Origin: Catonia carolina
Taxonomy: Eukaryota; Arthropoda; Insecta; Hemiptera; Achilidae
NCBI GenBank assembly: GCA_035578175.1
Contig: JAQMRL010000004.1
Coordinates: forward strand, 77,241,401 to 77,305,400
DNA: 64,000 bases
Direction of reading: 5' to 3'
The translations under genes and the position numbers were made by a program. A model generated the notes under the pieces. That model did no database searches. It was not told the DNA's origin and saw only the letters and a program-made list of their open reading frames with translations. Of this stretch, positions 33,391 through 45,015 are shown in pieces (the stretch's first letter is position 1; every line of letters begins with the position of its first letter).

Positions 33391-33480
33391 TTCAGATCCG
33401 GTCCATACGTCCAGAAGGCAACCTTGTTATCACGCCCTTCCGATACGGGGCTAAGCGAGTGGGCGGTACCATTCCTCCAG

Positions 33481-34140
33481 ATATTGTTACGATTCCTCCA
33501 GATATTAAGGGGTAACAGATCCCTATACTTTACAAATAATGTTGTATCGTTTTCTCAGGAACTACATAAGGTAGATACTTAATTATTTTTGTGTTTTAGG
33601 TCATTCTGTTATTCACATTTTGAGCATAAGGAATGTTTAAATTGCTAAAAAAATGTTTTTACTATTTTTTTCAGAAATACCTTTTGGTGATAATATTAAA
33701 ATTTTAATACACACATTAATTTTAAACATACTAAAATTTTTAAACACTTAGAATAAGCAGAAAGAATGGATATTTGAAACAAATAAAAAATTCACTCAAA
33801 TATCTGAGGTAGGCCGTGAGAAAAAGGTACAAATGTGGTAAAAATTCTTAATTTTTGGAAATACCCATCTAAAATATATGATACAGTAGCTAATTACTTA
33901 TAATTAGTAGTAATTGCACCGGCTTTACAGGTCAACGAAAAATATTTATAATTATCGCAGAAATGTAATATTTACACCATTTTTTAGAGGAAATTTCTAA
34001 CTAAAGTATGCAACATTAAATAAAAAATATCATAATTTTTCTAATTTTCCGATTTTCGACCCCCTTAAAAACCGATGCTTAATTTTTTAATTTACTTAGA
34101 TGGTTGTGGTGCATTCGGTTTTACAGCATTTAGTGAGAGG
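33481..34140. other. AT-rich sequence upstream of the gene fragment, nothing recognised
   Basis: No exon with compatible phase (ending in phase 1 before GT on the minus strand) and no RNA or transposon signature was found. Confidence 0.4.
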
Positions 34141-34164
34141 GAGGAGAATCCTACTCGCTCTCTG

Positions 34165-34205
34165 ATTGGAGTAAGCGACATCTTCTCTGATTGGTGGAAG
34201 CCAAT
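34165..34205. promoter_or_regulatory. Cluster of three CCAAT boxes near the 5' side of the gene fragment
   Basis: ATTGG at 34165 and 34190 and CCAAT at 34201, followed by a short GC-rich stretch (GGGCGCCGGC near 34247). The GACATCTTCTCTGATTGG phrase resembles the satellite CCAAT block. It could be a promoter for the minus-strand gene or a decayed satellite fragment. Confidence 0.3.
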
Positions 34206-34335
34206 CAATTAGGTGTGTCACCGGTCTATGCATGTGCAATGACCGGGCGCCGGCAGTACATTACTGAAATAAAAAGAGTGTTGTTGACAGTAGCAGGCCT
34301 ATTGTTACATTATGCAAAATGGTGAAAGAATTACA

Positions 34336-34776
34336 AAAAATCTGGTGTGAAACACTCACACAACTTTCTCTTGCCAATAGAAATAATTAACAATATACCT
34401 AATATTAGTAATAAAACATTAGAAATAAACAAAAAACTAACCTCAATAAACATAACCTTATTTTAATCATGAGTGAATGATGCAAAATGAAAATCAACCT
34501 CAGTTTGGCTTAGAAATACGGAAAATCACTCTTTCTCTCTAAACTAGGCTCTGTAGAGAGAAATGCTATAAATAAAAGTTGTAGATCTTTTAATTTTCTA
34601 TAAATTAAATTATATACACTTTTGTCGTAAAATGCATACTAAGGCCGAAATCTTAAAAAAATCAATTTTTCACACGTTTTCGTGAGAAAAAAAACAGAAA
34701 ATCGCAAATTACCGCTAAACTAAGCGTTATACAAAAAATTGTTTGAAATAAAAGTTGTAGAATTTTTAATTCTCTA
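34336..34776 (+). repeat. Dispersed repeat D, copy 3, truncated at palindrome edge
   Basis: Matches the first ~440 bp of copies 1 and 2, then stops within the AAAAGTTGTAGAA stem region, a few bases before the right palindrome arm starts at 34784. Confidence 0.8.
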
Positions 34777-34806
34777 CACTGTTCTTTATTTGTAAGATGA
34801 ATTTTA

Positions 34807-35208
34807 AAGCCTGTTGTTGTTTAGGTCAACAGCCGAAAGGCTGGTTTGAACCTGTAGAGGTTTTACTAAGTAAAACGAGAAGTGAGGTGGTTTACCATTG
34901 CCTTCCTCACTGAGTGGAAAAGTACGCTTATCAGCATGCCGGGCCCTCTGAAAAGCACATATTTTCCACTCTGTAAATGACACCTTCACTTCATTCACCA
35001 CAGGGTCTGGCTGTACAATGAAATTCATTACTTTCAGAGGAGATAACTCTGAGTAGTGTCTTTTACACCTCTATCTCTTCTGTTCTTAAATGATTCAGTC
35101 ATTTAATTGGCTGACCATGTGATAAGAAACAGAACTATTTACTTTAGCCCTGCAACGAACAAATTGAGTGTAAATAATTTGACACTCCACCTGTCTGTTA
35201 TGGGCAGT
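34807..35208 (-). repeat. Free-standing copy of repeat R, right arm
   Basis: Mirror of 20199-20600, adjacent to the inner edge of the right arm at 34784. The open 74-codon frame is identical in both arms. Confidence 0.65.
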
Positions 35209-36123
35209 TTAAAGCCTAATAGGCATAAATAATATGTTCAGTGAAAGAATCATATTTCCTGTTCAGGTTTCATAGGCCTATATTATTTTCTAAATCTTGT
35301 ACCACTACAACTAGCAAACCCGCTTGCTTCACTTTCATAAATAATAATTATAATAAAACTTCATTTCCATATATTTTACAATAATAATGCACACACATTT
35401 TTTTCTAAAGCCATAAAGTATTTACAATTCACAATGTATGAGGTGGAGGAAATTGACCTACCGAACTTTGGCAAAAAGCCATGTCTTAGGGTAGGTGTTC
35501 TCTTGTTTTATTTCGCAGACTGTACAACTGAGATTCAAAACTAGGTTTAGGCTTAAAACCATGACAATCAAAAAAATTAAACTATTTCTAAAAACAATCT
35601 AAGAATTTAAAAAGTCGAATTAACTAAAATTTTATAGGGCGTTAAGAACACGCAAACAAAAATAATTAATAATAAATCTAAAAACATACGAACAACAAAC
35701 CTAATAAACTAATATACTTATCCTACATTCTTGCTTAATGTTGTTGGACCCTAAAGAGAGATGTCATGACAAAAAATATAGTAGAAAATCAATCACTACT
35801 ACTTTTTAGGTATGCATTTTATATACTTTTTGTTGTAAAATTAAAATATTCGTCTCTAAAAATCATTACGTGATAGACTGATTCTGAAAACATATTTTAA
35901 TTCAGCGGAAAACCATTTCTGGGACAAAAAAAAATCAAATTTCGTATGCCAGTGTCATTATTTCAAGGGTTAGTTCTAATGTGTTTTGTAGTGTTTCATG
36001 TATTCATATTTTATTTACATGTTATACGTACTGTACATTTTGTTGTCACTGATAACCTTAAAGCTAAGTGAAAGGCACATGAAAGCGATTGCAGTAGCGC
36101 GTGAGCGAGGTACACAGAATTCC

Positions 36124-36817
36124 ATGAGATGTACACATTCAAACGCGCGATTTGGCCGACCGCGCGTTCTGACCGCGCGAGTTATGGCTGTTAAACACGA
36201 CTACCGCGCGCTCTCCCGTATACATTGTGGTAATTTCCTTTGTACATCTCATCGCGCGTTTTGAAACTAGAAGTTGCTTTTTGTCAACCGTCTTTATTGC
36301 TCTATTTCATTATTACAGATATAATCATCAAACAGGCACTGTGTGAAATACAAAATGGACACGGAAAGATTTGAAATAAAACGTTTCATAGATGAAATGG
36401 TGTGAAATAGACGAAATTACAAGTTTTCTTCAGCTCCAATTGCATGTCTTACATTGTTCATACTGGGCGAAATATCGTCCTCTATCAACTATAATAAAGC
36501 ATCAAAGGTTTTGTGAACCTTCGGAAGTTATCAAAGAATTTGGAGTACAGTGTTACAAATAAACTATGCGTTAGTTTATCTCATAAAACTGGCTGCACCC
36601 AAAATTGTTTCTGTCCTTGCCTGCGACGTCGATATCAATTATTATCACAGAGCCACAAACACACTACCTCTTTGACTTCCATTATTATTAAAATGACATG
36701 AACTTCCTAGCAATGAACAGCTGCGCTATGTATTGTTTTCTTTAACAAACGCGCATTTTACGCTTGAATGTGTTTGCAAACGCGCGGTTAACGCGGCGTT
36801 AGTCGCCTCATGTGTAC
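36124..36817 (-). mobile_element. PIF/Harbinger-like transposon relic, right arm
   Basis: Mirror of 18590-19283. At least one base differs between arms (the open frame in the CGCGCG-rich part reads Gln in the left copy and Arg here). Confidence 0.55.
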
Positions 36818-36977
36818 AAGCCCTTAATGTTGATGTGATTGAAACAAAAAAAAAAGTATATGTTTATTAACATTTCAATTAATAAAATAAAATATTCGAT
36901 TAGTTTTTTCCAAATAATATTTTCTTTGATTTGAATGCGTTAAGCTTCGCAATGTTATCCACAAATATTTGTTCCAG

Positions 36978-37216
36978 AATATTATTGCTGCTGGATATGG
37001 TAAATATTTTTATGAAGACGAGATGGATGGATTAGGATGTTGTTGGAATGTGAAAAACCCCGACCAACCTGAAAAAATTTACCCTATAAATGATGTTGTA
37101 ACTGCTTTAAGTTTTTCGGTAACAGAACCTAATCTTTTAGCTGTTGGTTGTTACAGAGGAGAAATTTTATTACTAAATATATCAACAAAAAATGGAGAGC
37201 GTATAGTCATCAATGG
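36978..37216 (+). pseudogene. Inverted duplicate of DNAI4-like exon 7, orphan copy
   Basis: Exact-looking copy of the 18191-18429 exon in opposite orientation, with the same TTCCAG acceptor and GTATGT donor and the same uninterrupted reading frame. It sits in the right palindrome arm. No exon 6 copy precedes it, because the inverted duplication stops at 34784, inside the intron between exons 6 and 7. It therefore cannot make the same protein from this position. Since it is antisense to the host gene and lies upstream of it, it could only add an antisense or hairpin transcript. Functional status is unknown. Confidence 0.75.
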
Positions 37217-37481
37217 GTATGTTAATTTTTTTTTATATTTCAAATCTAGTGCAACTAGTTATTTAAAACTAATGAACAGTTTCTCTTTAGCTGTGTTATT
37301 CCCTTCCAACCATAATTATGCAGTCACCCAATGGCACTAGCACTTATTTTATGATTTCACTAACACAGTGTTATAGAAACAATTTTAGGCCTATACTTAA
37401 ATTTAATTTAATACTTTTTACACCTAAACTACATTTTAGTGACTAAAAATAATATATGAGATATAAATGTAACTTAACTTA

Positions 37482-39512
37482 TGATACATTAATGGCCAAA
37501 AATTAGGTTACAAAAATCGACCAACTAGGAAAAATAGATAACTCTCTTTTGTTTATTTTTCTTTGTGTCGGTATCGAATGAACACTCGTGATTTTTTAAA
37601 AACCGTGTTAACATTTAGCAGTAACAGAAACCAATTTTTAATTACCTTAAGAACTCGAAAGATCTCTACAATGGGGTACTTCATATTTCGTAAGTGATAT
37701 TTACCTAGAAAATAAAAATCTCATTAAAAGGTACATTCATATGTTCTGCCCTACCGTTAACTAGAAGTTGACATTGGGTGTGGACTTTATATTACAATCA
37801 CACTCGACGTGACGCCCAGAATCAGTACGGACCAATCAGAAAGCAGCATATCCTGACGAATGACGTAACGCTCAAGACACTTTGTCATTGGTTGACATCG
37901 GTGTGACGTAGTACAGTAATATAAACTCTCTGATTGTACAATATTAACCAATCAAAAATACGCAAAAGAAGACATCTGATTGGTTAAAACTGGGCTTTCT
38001 TATTGGCCGAAAATACGAGATTCTGATTGGGCAATTATTACCAGAGCCGTTGACGTCACATGAGCATCACACTCAACTTGGCCCGACTTACTCACGCAAC
38101 CCTAATAGATCGTTTGTTGAATACCAGTTATATTTTTATACATATATTTTTGTTTCTGTTAAACACAATAATAGCGGAGGTCAAAAATGATTTGTCAAGT
38201 AACGTCTTGTCAAGTCTATTTTTCGTTGATTTAGGATCTGTTAGTTAACGGGAAATTTATAAGCAGTATTTATATCTTCTACACAGGCAGTATAAAACTA
38301 TAACCTTTAAAACCTGATTCGTACAGATGAGATAAATAAAAAATAATTCGGCGACAGCATTCGCTTAATTGTCGTAGCGAAAATATAAGCAAAAAAATTA
38401 CGATCCCGATAGCTGTGATTTTATAGAGTTTTAGGCCTGTAATCAGTATTTATGTAGGCAGCTTGTTCGAATATTACAATTTTATAAGCATTATCAGATG
38501 CAACTTTTTAACGTTCCGAAACGGATTAATTCATGCGTTCTCTTAAGCAAGGTAGGCTAATAAAATTACTTATTTTCAATCCAATTTGTCAGTAAACTAA
38601 AATGCTGGCTGTTGAAATTGTTGTGCAATGAAAGTTGTTTTTTAGGTAAGCAGCGGACAAGGTGGTTTGAACCTCTAAAATCTTTTCTGAGTGAGATGAG
38701 TTGAGTTGGTTTACATGGTCTTCACACAGCGTTTATAATTATACTTATCAGAATGCCAGTCCTTCGGAAAATCATGTACTTTCGACTCTTGGAATGACAC
38801 CTGTATTTCATTATCAACAGGGTTTGATAGTAAAATGAAAGCCATGAATCTCAGATGAGATAACTCTGACTAGTGTCATTTATACCTCTACCTCTTCTGT
38901 TCTTACGTGCTTTAGTCATATAATTGGCTGAACCTGTGATAAAAATGAATACATATTTACGGTCAGGAACTAGCAAATTACGTGTAAAAAATGTTTAACA
39001 CTCTACCTTTTTATTATGGCCACAATAAATTTCATCCATCTTAAAATACAAAAACTAATAAAATAAGAGTAAAGCCAGAAAACCTTTTTCGAAATTACAT
39101 CGGCCATTATATCATCATTTTGTCAGACCGTTGATTATTATTTTTCGCCTTATGCTCGTTGGTAGAGCAAAATAGTTTTCTTGTTATAAAACGGATTAAT
39201 GAGGTATATTTTCTTACGTGGTAGGTTTCATCTCAAGATATTTTGAATTAGATTTTTCAGTTGATTCTACGTATCGTAATATTTATTTACAGTTGTATAA
39301 ATTCATTCCCTTAAACATATGATACATTTCTGGCTAAAAATTAGGTTACAAAAATCTAACTAGGAAAAATAGCCAACTCTCTTTGGTTATATTTCTTTGT
39401 GTCGGTATCGAATGAACACTCGTGATTTTTTAAAAAAACGTGTTAACATTTAGCAGCAACAGAAACAAATTTTTAATTACCTTAAGAACTCGCAAGATCT
39501 CTACAATGGGGA
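37482..39512 (-). repeat. Family-B-like satellite, right-arm copy
   Basis: Mirror of 15891-17925. It carries the same private differences from the main family B array, which confirms that it came from the palindrome and not from that array. Confidence 0.85.
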
Positions 39513-39611
39513 AGACCTACTACTAAAATAAAATAGAACTGATGTACAGTAGAAAAAAATTATTATTTAGGTCTTGCGAGTGAGGCGGCCTAAAATGACG
39601 ACAACGCGCGT

Positions 39612-39866
39612 GCGACGTCAAAGGCAGATATAATATAGGACCAATCAGAGTGTAGTATTTTTAACCAATGAAAAATCTCCAAACCTAACCAATCAGATGT
39701 CTTCTTAGGCGTCATTTTGATTAGTTAATATTGTCCAATCAGAGGGCTCTTTATAGTTCACTACGTCATCCGATATCGACCAATAAAAACGTCTCAATCA
39801 GTATTACGTCATTTGCCAGTATCGAGCTTCCTGATTGGTCCGGTACAGTTCCTGCGCGTGACGTCG
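39612..39866 (+). promoter_or_regulatory. CCAAT/CRE block, right-arm A copy (partner of 15540-15794)
   Basis: Mirror copy of the block at 15540-15794, here in the same orientation as the family B blocks. Confidence 0.5.
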
Positions 39867-41482
39867 ACTTACATTTTTACATATATCCGCCCATTGTCAC
39901 CGCCCAGTTAACGATACGGCCGAATATTAAACAATAACGTCTACTGAAATGCTATACTTTCCAGAATTAAAACGCCTACCAAAAACATTTTTAAACTTGT
40001 TAAGGTCTTCCGAGTACGGAATGATTATGGTTAATTCTATGAAACAGCAGTATATTTATACTGCTTTTCACAGTATAAAAAATTAAAATTCACAAAAAGG
40101 AAGCACAAGAATTGATTGCGTTTACACATACAAGCTTGTTTAATTTAAGACATTATTTTCTCGGCTACCATGCAAACACTACTATACGAACGTAACACAT
40201 TGTGGTTTTTTCATTGTATATTAAAGTTTATTCTAATAACGACGTCTCTAAAATTTTTTTTTGTCAAGTAATCGTCAGTAGAATCGTCGGCATTACCAAA
40301 CTGAAATTTACAATATACTTGAACAATACCTAGTAAGAGCAAAATACAAATTGTGCCCTTTTAACGACAATCAGTCACACTAAAAACGGTTAACGATGTG
40401 AAAAATTTCTAGGCAATATTTTTGACATTTCTCCGCGCTTATTCGCAGTTCTTTTCATTATTTTATTTAATGATGCGAAAATTAATATTGCCTTTATGAA
40501 ACATTAAACTGTTAAATATTTTTTAAATTTCAACTGCTACTTCCACGGCTAAAATAATACTTCTGTTTTCTTCAAGAATGAAGCAATTTTCGACTAAAAC
40601 ATTATAACAACATAAGAAGTACTGGTGAAATAAACACTTTTAGACCTTCTTCATATGACAGTAGATTTTTATACAGTTAGACCTTGCAGTGTGAATATAT
40701 TAAAGGCGCATTTGCAAGGTGCGAAGTGAAAATGTTTTAGAAGGCCTGCTTTGCTCATCAAATGACTTTTCTACTGAAACATACGGTTACAAACCAAAAA
40801 AATGTAACCCAATTAACTTTTCAGTTTATTTCAGATAACTTGAAAATGTTTGAACTAACTTCTACCCTAATGATCTAAAAACTCAAATTAATTGTGCCGA
40901 GTATTTAACATCTCATTATTTACCTAATTTTAAGTAATTTAAAAAATCAGATTTGTAAGAAAGGATGTTATCAAAGTCGTTATGAAAGAACGTACAAATT
41001 TAATCTTACTAATCGTACAAAAAATATAATCTGATAAGAGTTTATTAAATTTAATGTTCAAACCAACATCTTCCTTAATTAACATAGGCGTAGTACATCA
41101 ATACGCACGGTTTTATTTCTAAGAATTATTATAATTTTTGTGCTTGAATTTTGACTATAGCAAAAATAAACAGAGAGCAATGCACAACGATTTTTCTAAC
41201 GTTTTTGAAGGAGGAATGAATTGCTGATTGGAGTTTTACACCATTGGCGCAGAACGTGTATATTTTTATTATACGTTTTGAGTTAACTATCAGTTCCTAA
41301 ATCAACAAAGAAAAAATCATTAGAGAGCGTTACTTAACGAATTTTTATTTCTTTCGCACTATTTGTGTCTTTAACATATCCGAAAATATACTACTAAAAT
41401 ATAATAGAACTGATGTACAGTAGAAAAAAATAATTATTTAGGTCTTGCAAGTAAGGCGGCCTACAATGACGGCAACGCGCGT

Positions 41483-41737
41483 GTGACGTCAAAGGCAGAT
41501 ATAATATAGGACCAATCAGAGTGTAGTATTTTTAACCAATGAAAAATCTCCAAACCTAACCAATCAGATGTCTTCTTAGGCGTCACTTTGATTGGTTAAT
41601 ATTGTCCAATCAGAAGGCTCATTATAGTTCACTACGTCATCCGATATCGACCAATGAAAACGTCTCAATCAGTATTACGTCATTTGTCAGTGTCGAGCTT
41701 CCTGATTGGTCCGGTACTGTTCCTGCGCGTGACGTCG
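41483..41737 (+). promoter_or_regulatory. CCAAT/CRE block, right-arm A copy (partner of 13669-13923)
   Basis: Mirror copy with all seven CCAAT boxes present, including the one lost in the left partner, and a perfect TGACGTCA at the outer end. Confidence 0.5.
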
Positions 41738-43795
41738 ACTTACATTTTTACATATATCCGCCCATTGTCACCGCCCAGTTAACGATACGGCCGAATATTA
41801 AACAATAACGTCTACTGAAATGCTATACTTTCCAGAATTAAAACGCCTACCAAAAACATTTTTAAACTTGTTAAGGTCTTCCGAGTACGGAATGAATATG
41901 GTTATTTGTATGAAACAGCAGTATATTTAAACTGTTTTCACAGTATAAAAAATTAAAATTCACAAAAAGGAAGCACAAGAATAGATTGCGTTTACACATA
42001 CAAGCTTGTTTAATTTAAGACATTATTTTCTCGGCTACCATGCAAACACTACTATACGAACGTAACACATTGTGATTTTTTCATTGTATATTAAAGTTTA
42101 TTCTAATAACGACGGCTCTAAAGTTTTTTTTTGTCAAGTAATCGTCAGTAGAATCGACGGCATTACCAAACTGAAATTTACAATATACTTGAACAATACC
42201 TAGTAAGAGCAAAATACAAATTGTGCCCTTTTAACGACAATCAGACACACTAAAAACGGTTAACGATGTGAAAAATTTCTAGGCAATATTTTTGACATTT
42301 CTCCGCGCTTATTCGCAGTTCTTTTCATTATTTTATTTAATGATGCGAAAATTAATATTGCCTTTATGAAACATTAAACTGTTAAATATTTTTTAAATTT
42401 CAACTGCTACTTCCACGGCTAAAATAATACTTCTGTTTTCTTCAAGAATGAAGCAATTTTCGACTAAAACATTATAACAACATAAGAAGTACTGGTGAAA
42501 TAAACACTTTTAGACCTTCTTCATATGACAGTAGATTTTTATACAGTTAGACCTTGCAGTGTGAATATATTAAAGGCGCATATGCAAGGTGCGAAGTGAA
42601 AATTTTTTAGAAGGCCTGCTTTGCTCATCAAATGACTTTTCTACTGAAACATACGGTTACAAACCAAAAAATGTAACCCAATTAACTTTTCAGTTTATTT
42701 CAGATATCTTGTAAATATTTGAACTAACTTCTACCCTAATGATCTAAAAACTCAAATTAATTGTGCCGAGTATTTAACATCTCATTATTTAACTAATTTT
42801 AAGTAACTTGAAAAATCAGATTTGTAAGAAAGGATGTTATCAAAGTCGTTATGAAAGAACGTACAAATTTAATCTTACTAATCGTACAAAAAATATAATC
42901 TGATAAGAGTTTATTAAATTTAATGTTCAAACCAACATCTTCCTTAAATAACATAGGCGAAGTAAATCAATACGCACGGTTTTATTTCTAAGAATTATTA
43001 TAATTTTTGTGCTTGAATTTTGACTATAGCAAAAATAAACAGAGAGCAATGCACAACGATTTTTCTAACGTTTTTGAAGGAGGAATGAATTGCTGATTGG
43101 AGTTTTACACTATTGGATATGCGGCTTTCTGATTGGTCCGTACTGATTCTGGGCGTCACGTCGAGTGTGATTGTAATGTAAAGTCCACACCTAATGCCAG
43201 CCTCTAGTTAACAGTAGGGCAAAACATATGAAGGTACCTTTTAATGAGATTTATAGTTTCTAGGTAAATATCACTAACGAAATATGTAGTACCCCATTGT
43301 AGAGATCTTTCGAGTTTTTAAGGAAATTAAAAGTTGGTTTCTGTTGCTGCTAAATGTTAACACGGTTTTTGAGAAATCACGAGTGTTCATTCGATACCGA
43401 CACAAAGAAAAATAAACAATTGAGAGTTATCTATTTTTCCTAGTTCGATTTTTGTAACCTAATTTTTGGCCAGTAATGTATCATATTTTTAAGGGAATGA
43501 CTTTATACAACTGAAAATAAATATTACGATACGTAGAAGGCAACTGAAAAATCTAATTCAAAATATCTTGAGACGAAACAAAGTCAATATCCTATCGGGT
43601 AAGAAAATATACCTCATTTATCCGTTTTATAACAAGAAAACTATTTTGCTCTACCAACGAGCATTAGTCGAAAAATAATAATCAACGGTCTGACAAAATG
43701 ATGATATTATATTGGGCGATGTAATTTCGAAAAAGCTTTTCTGGCTTTACTCTTATTTCATTAGTTCCTGTATTTTAAGATGTATGAAATTTATT

Positions 43796-44183
43796 GTGGC
43801 CATAATGAAAAGGTAGAGTGTTAAACATTTTTTGCTTGTAGTTTGCTAGTTCCTGACCGTAAATATGTCTTCATTTTTACCACCGGGTCAGCCAATTATA
43901 TGACTAAAGCACGTAAGAACAGAAGAGGTAGAGGTATAAATGACACTAGTCAGAGTTATCTCATCTGAGTTGCATGAATTTCATTTTACAATCAAACCCT
44001 GTTGATTATGAAATACAGGTGTCATTCGGAGAGTCGAAAGTACATGATTTTCCGAAGGACTGGCATTCTGATAAGTATAATTATAAACGCTGTGAGAAGA
44101 CCATGTAAACCAACTCAACTCGTCTCACTCAGAAAAGATTTTAGAGCTTCAAACCACCTTGCCCGCTGCTTACCTAAAAAACA
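43796..44183 (+). repeat. Repeat R inside the family B monomer (representative)
   Basis: About 390 bp of each monomer, from TGGCCATAATGAAAAGG to CCGCTGCTTACC, aligns with a free-standing copy at 20199-20600. Shared words include CAGCCAATTA, AAGAACAGAAGAG and CAGAGTTATCTC. A dispersed element was therefore captured by the satellite monomer before amplification. Confidence 0.7.
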
Positions 44184-44760
44184 ATATTCATTGCTCAACA
44201 ATTTCAACAGCCAGCATTTTAGTTTACTGACAAATTGGATTGAAAATAAGTAATGTTATTAGCCTACCCTGCCTAAGAGAACGCATGACATGTTCGGCTT
44301 CGGAACGTTAAAAAGTTGCATCTGATAATGCTTTTAAAATTGTAATATTCGAACAAGCTGCCTACATAAACACTGATTACAGGCCTAAAACTATATAAAA
44401 TCACAGCCATCGGGATCGCAATTTTTCTGCTTACATTTTTGCTACGGCAATTAAGCGAATGCGGTCGCCGAATTTTTTTTTATTTATCTCATGTGTACGA
44501 ATCAGGTATTAAAGGTTATAGTTTTACACTGCCTGTGTAGAAGATATAAATACTGCTTATAAATTTCCCGTTAACTAACAGATCCTAAATCAACGAAAAA
44601 TAGACTTGACAAGACGTTACTTGAAAAATCATTTTTGATTTACGCTAATATTGTGTTTAACAGAAACACAAATATATGTATCAACATATAACTGGTAGTC
44701 AACAAACGATCTGTTAGGGTTGCGTGAGTAAGTCGGGCCAAGTGGAGTGTGATGCGCATG

Positions 44761-45015
44761 TGACGTCAACGGCTCAGGTAATAATTGCCCAATCAGAGTC
44801 TCGTATTTTCGGCCAATAAGAAAGCCCAGTTTTAACCAATCAGATGTCTTCTCTTGCGTCATTTTGATTGGTCAATATTGTCCAATCAGAGAGTTTATAT
44901 AACTGTACTACGTCACACCGATGTCAACCAATGACAAAGTGTCTCGAGCGTTACGTCATTCGTCAGGATATGCGGCTTTCTGATTGGTCCGTACTGATTC
45001 TGGGCGTCACGTCGA
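44761..45015 (+). promoter_or_regulatory. CCAAT/CRE block of family B (first complete of 11)
   Basis: TGACGTCA at 44761-44768. CCAAT at 44789, 44813, 44836, 44882 and 44928; ATTGG at 44867 and 44983. Spacings are 24, 23, 31, 15, 46 and 55 bp. GCGTCA lies between boxes 3 and 4, and ACGTCA lies before box 6 and before box 7. TTTATATAAC sits between boxes 5 and 6. The block recurs in each monomer at 46612, 48462, 50312, 52163, 54014, 55865, 57715, 59566, 61416 and 63267. A partial block opens the array at 43117. Confidence 0.6.

Larger units (their letters stand above)
34784..43116 (-). repeat. Right arm of 8.33-kb inverted duplication
   Basis: Reverse complement of 12290-20623, at better than about 99% identity by eye with scattered single-base differences (for example near 40491, 41309 and 41537). 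The inner edge lies at CTTTATTTG, 34784, where it abuts a truncated copy of dispersed repeat D. The outer edge lies at 43116, where satellite A stops and the family B array begins at a shared GG. It is the derived copy, because it separates exon 7 from its neighbours. Confidence 0.9.
39513..43116 (-). repeat. Satellite family A in the right arm
   Basis: About 1.9 family A units in reverse orientation, mirroring 12290-15890. Both right-arm copies carry variants not seen in any of the five left copies, such as GCCTTTATG at 40491 and 42361 where the left copies read CATATAGGC in the opposite sense. The segment ends at 43116, in the middle of a unit, directly against family B. Confidence 0.9.

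Noticed and set aside
12290..43116. Palindrome as a pure assembly artefact
   Set aside because: Arms differ at scattered sites and the right arm has its own shared variants. Raw-read confirmation is still needed, so this is not excluded completely.
44002..44253. 83-codon and 77-codon frames repeated in all B monomers
   Set aside because: Repetition reflects the satellite period. They overlap repeat R and the CCAAT block, have no domain, and are not preserved as proteins in the B-like unit.
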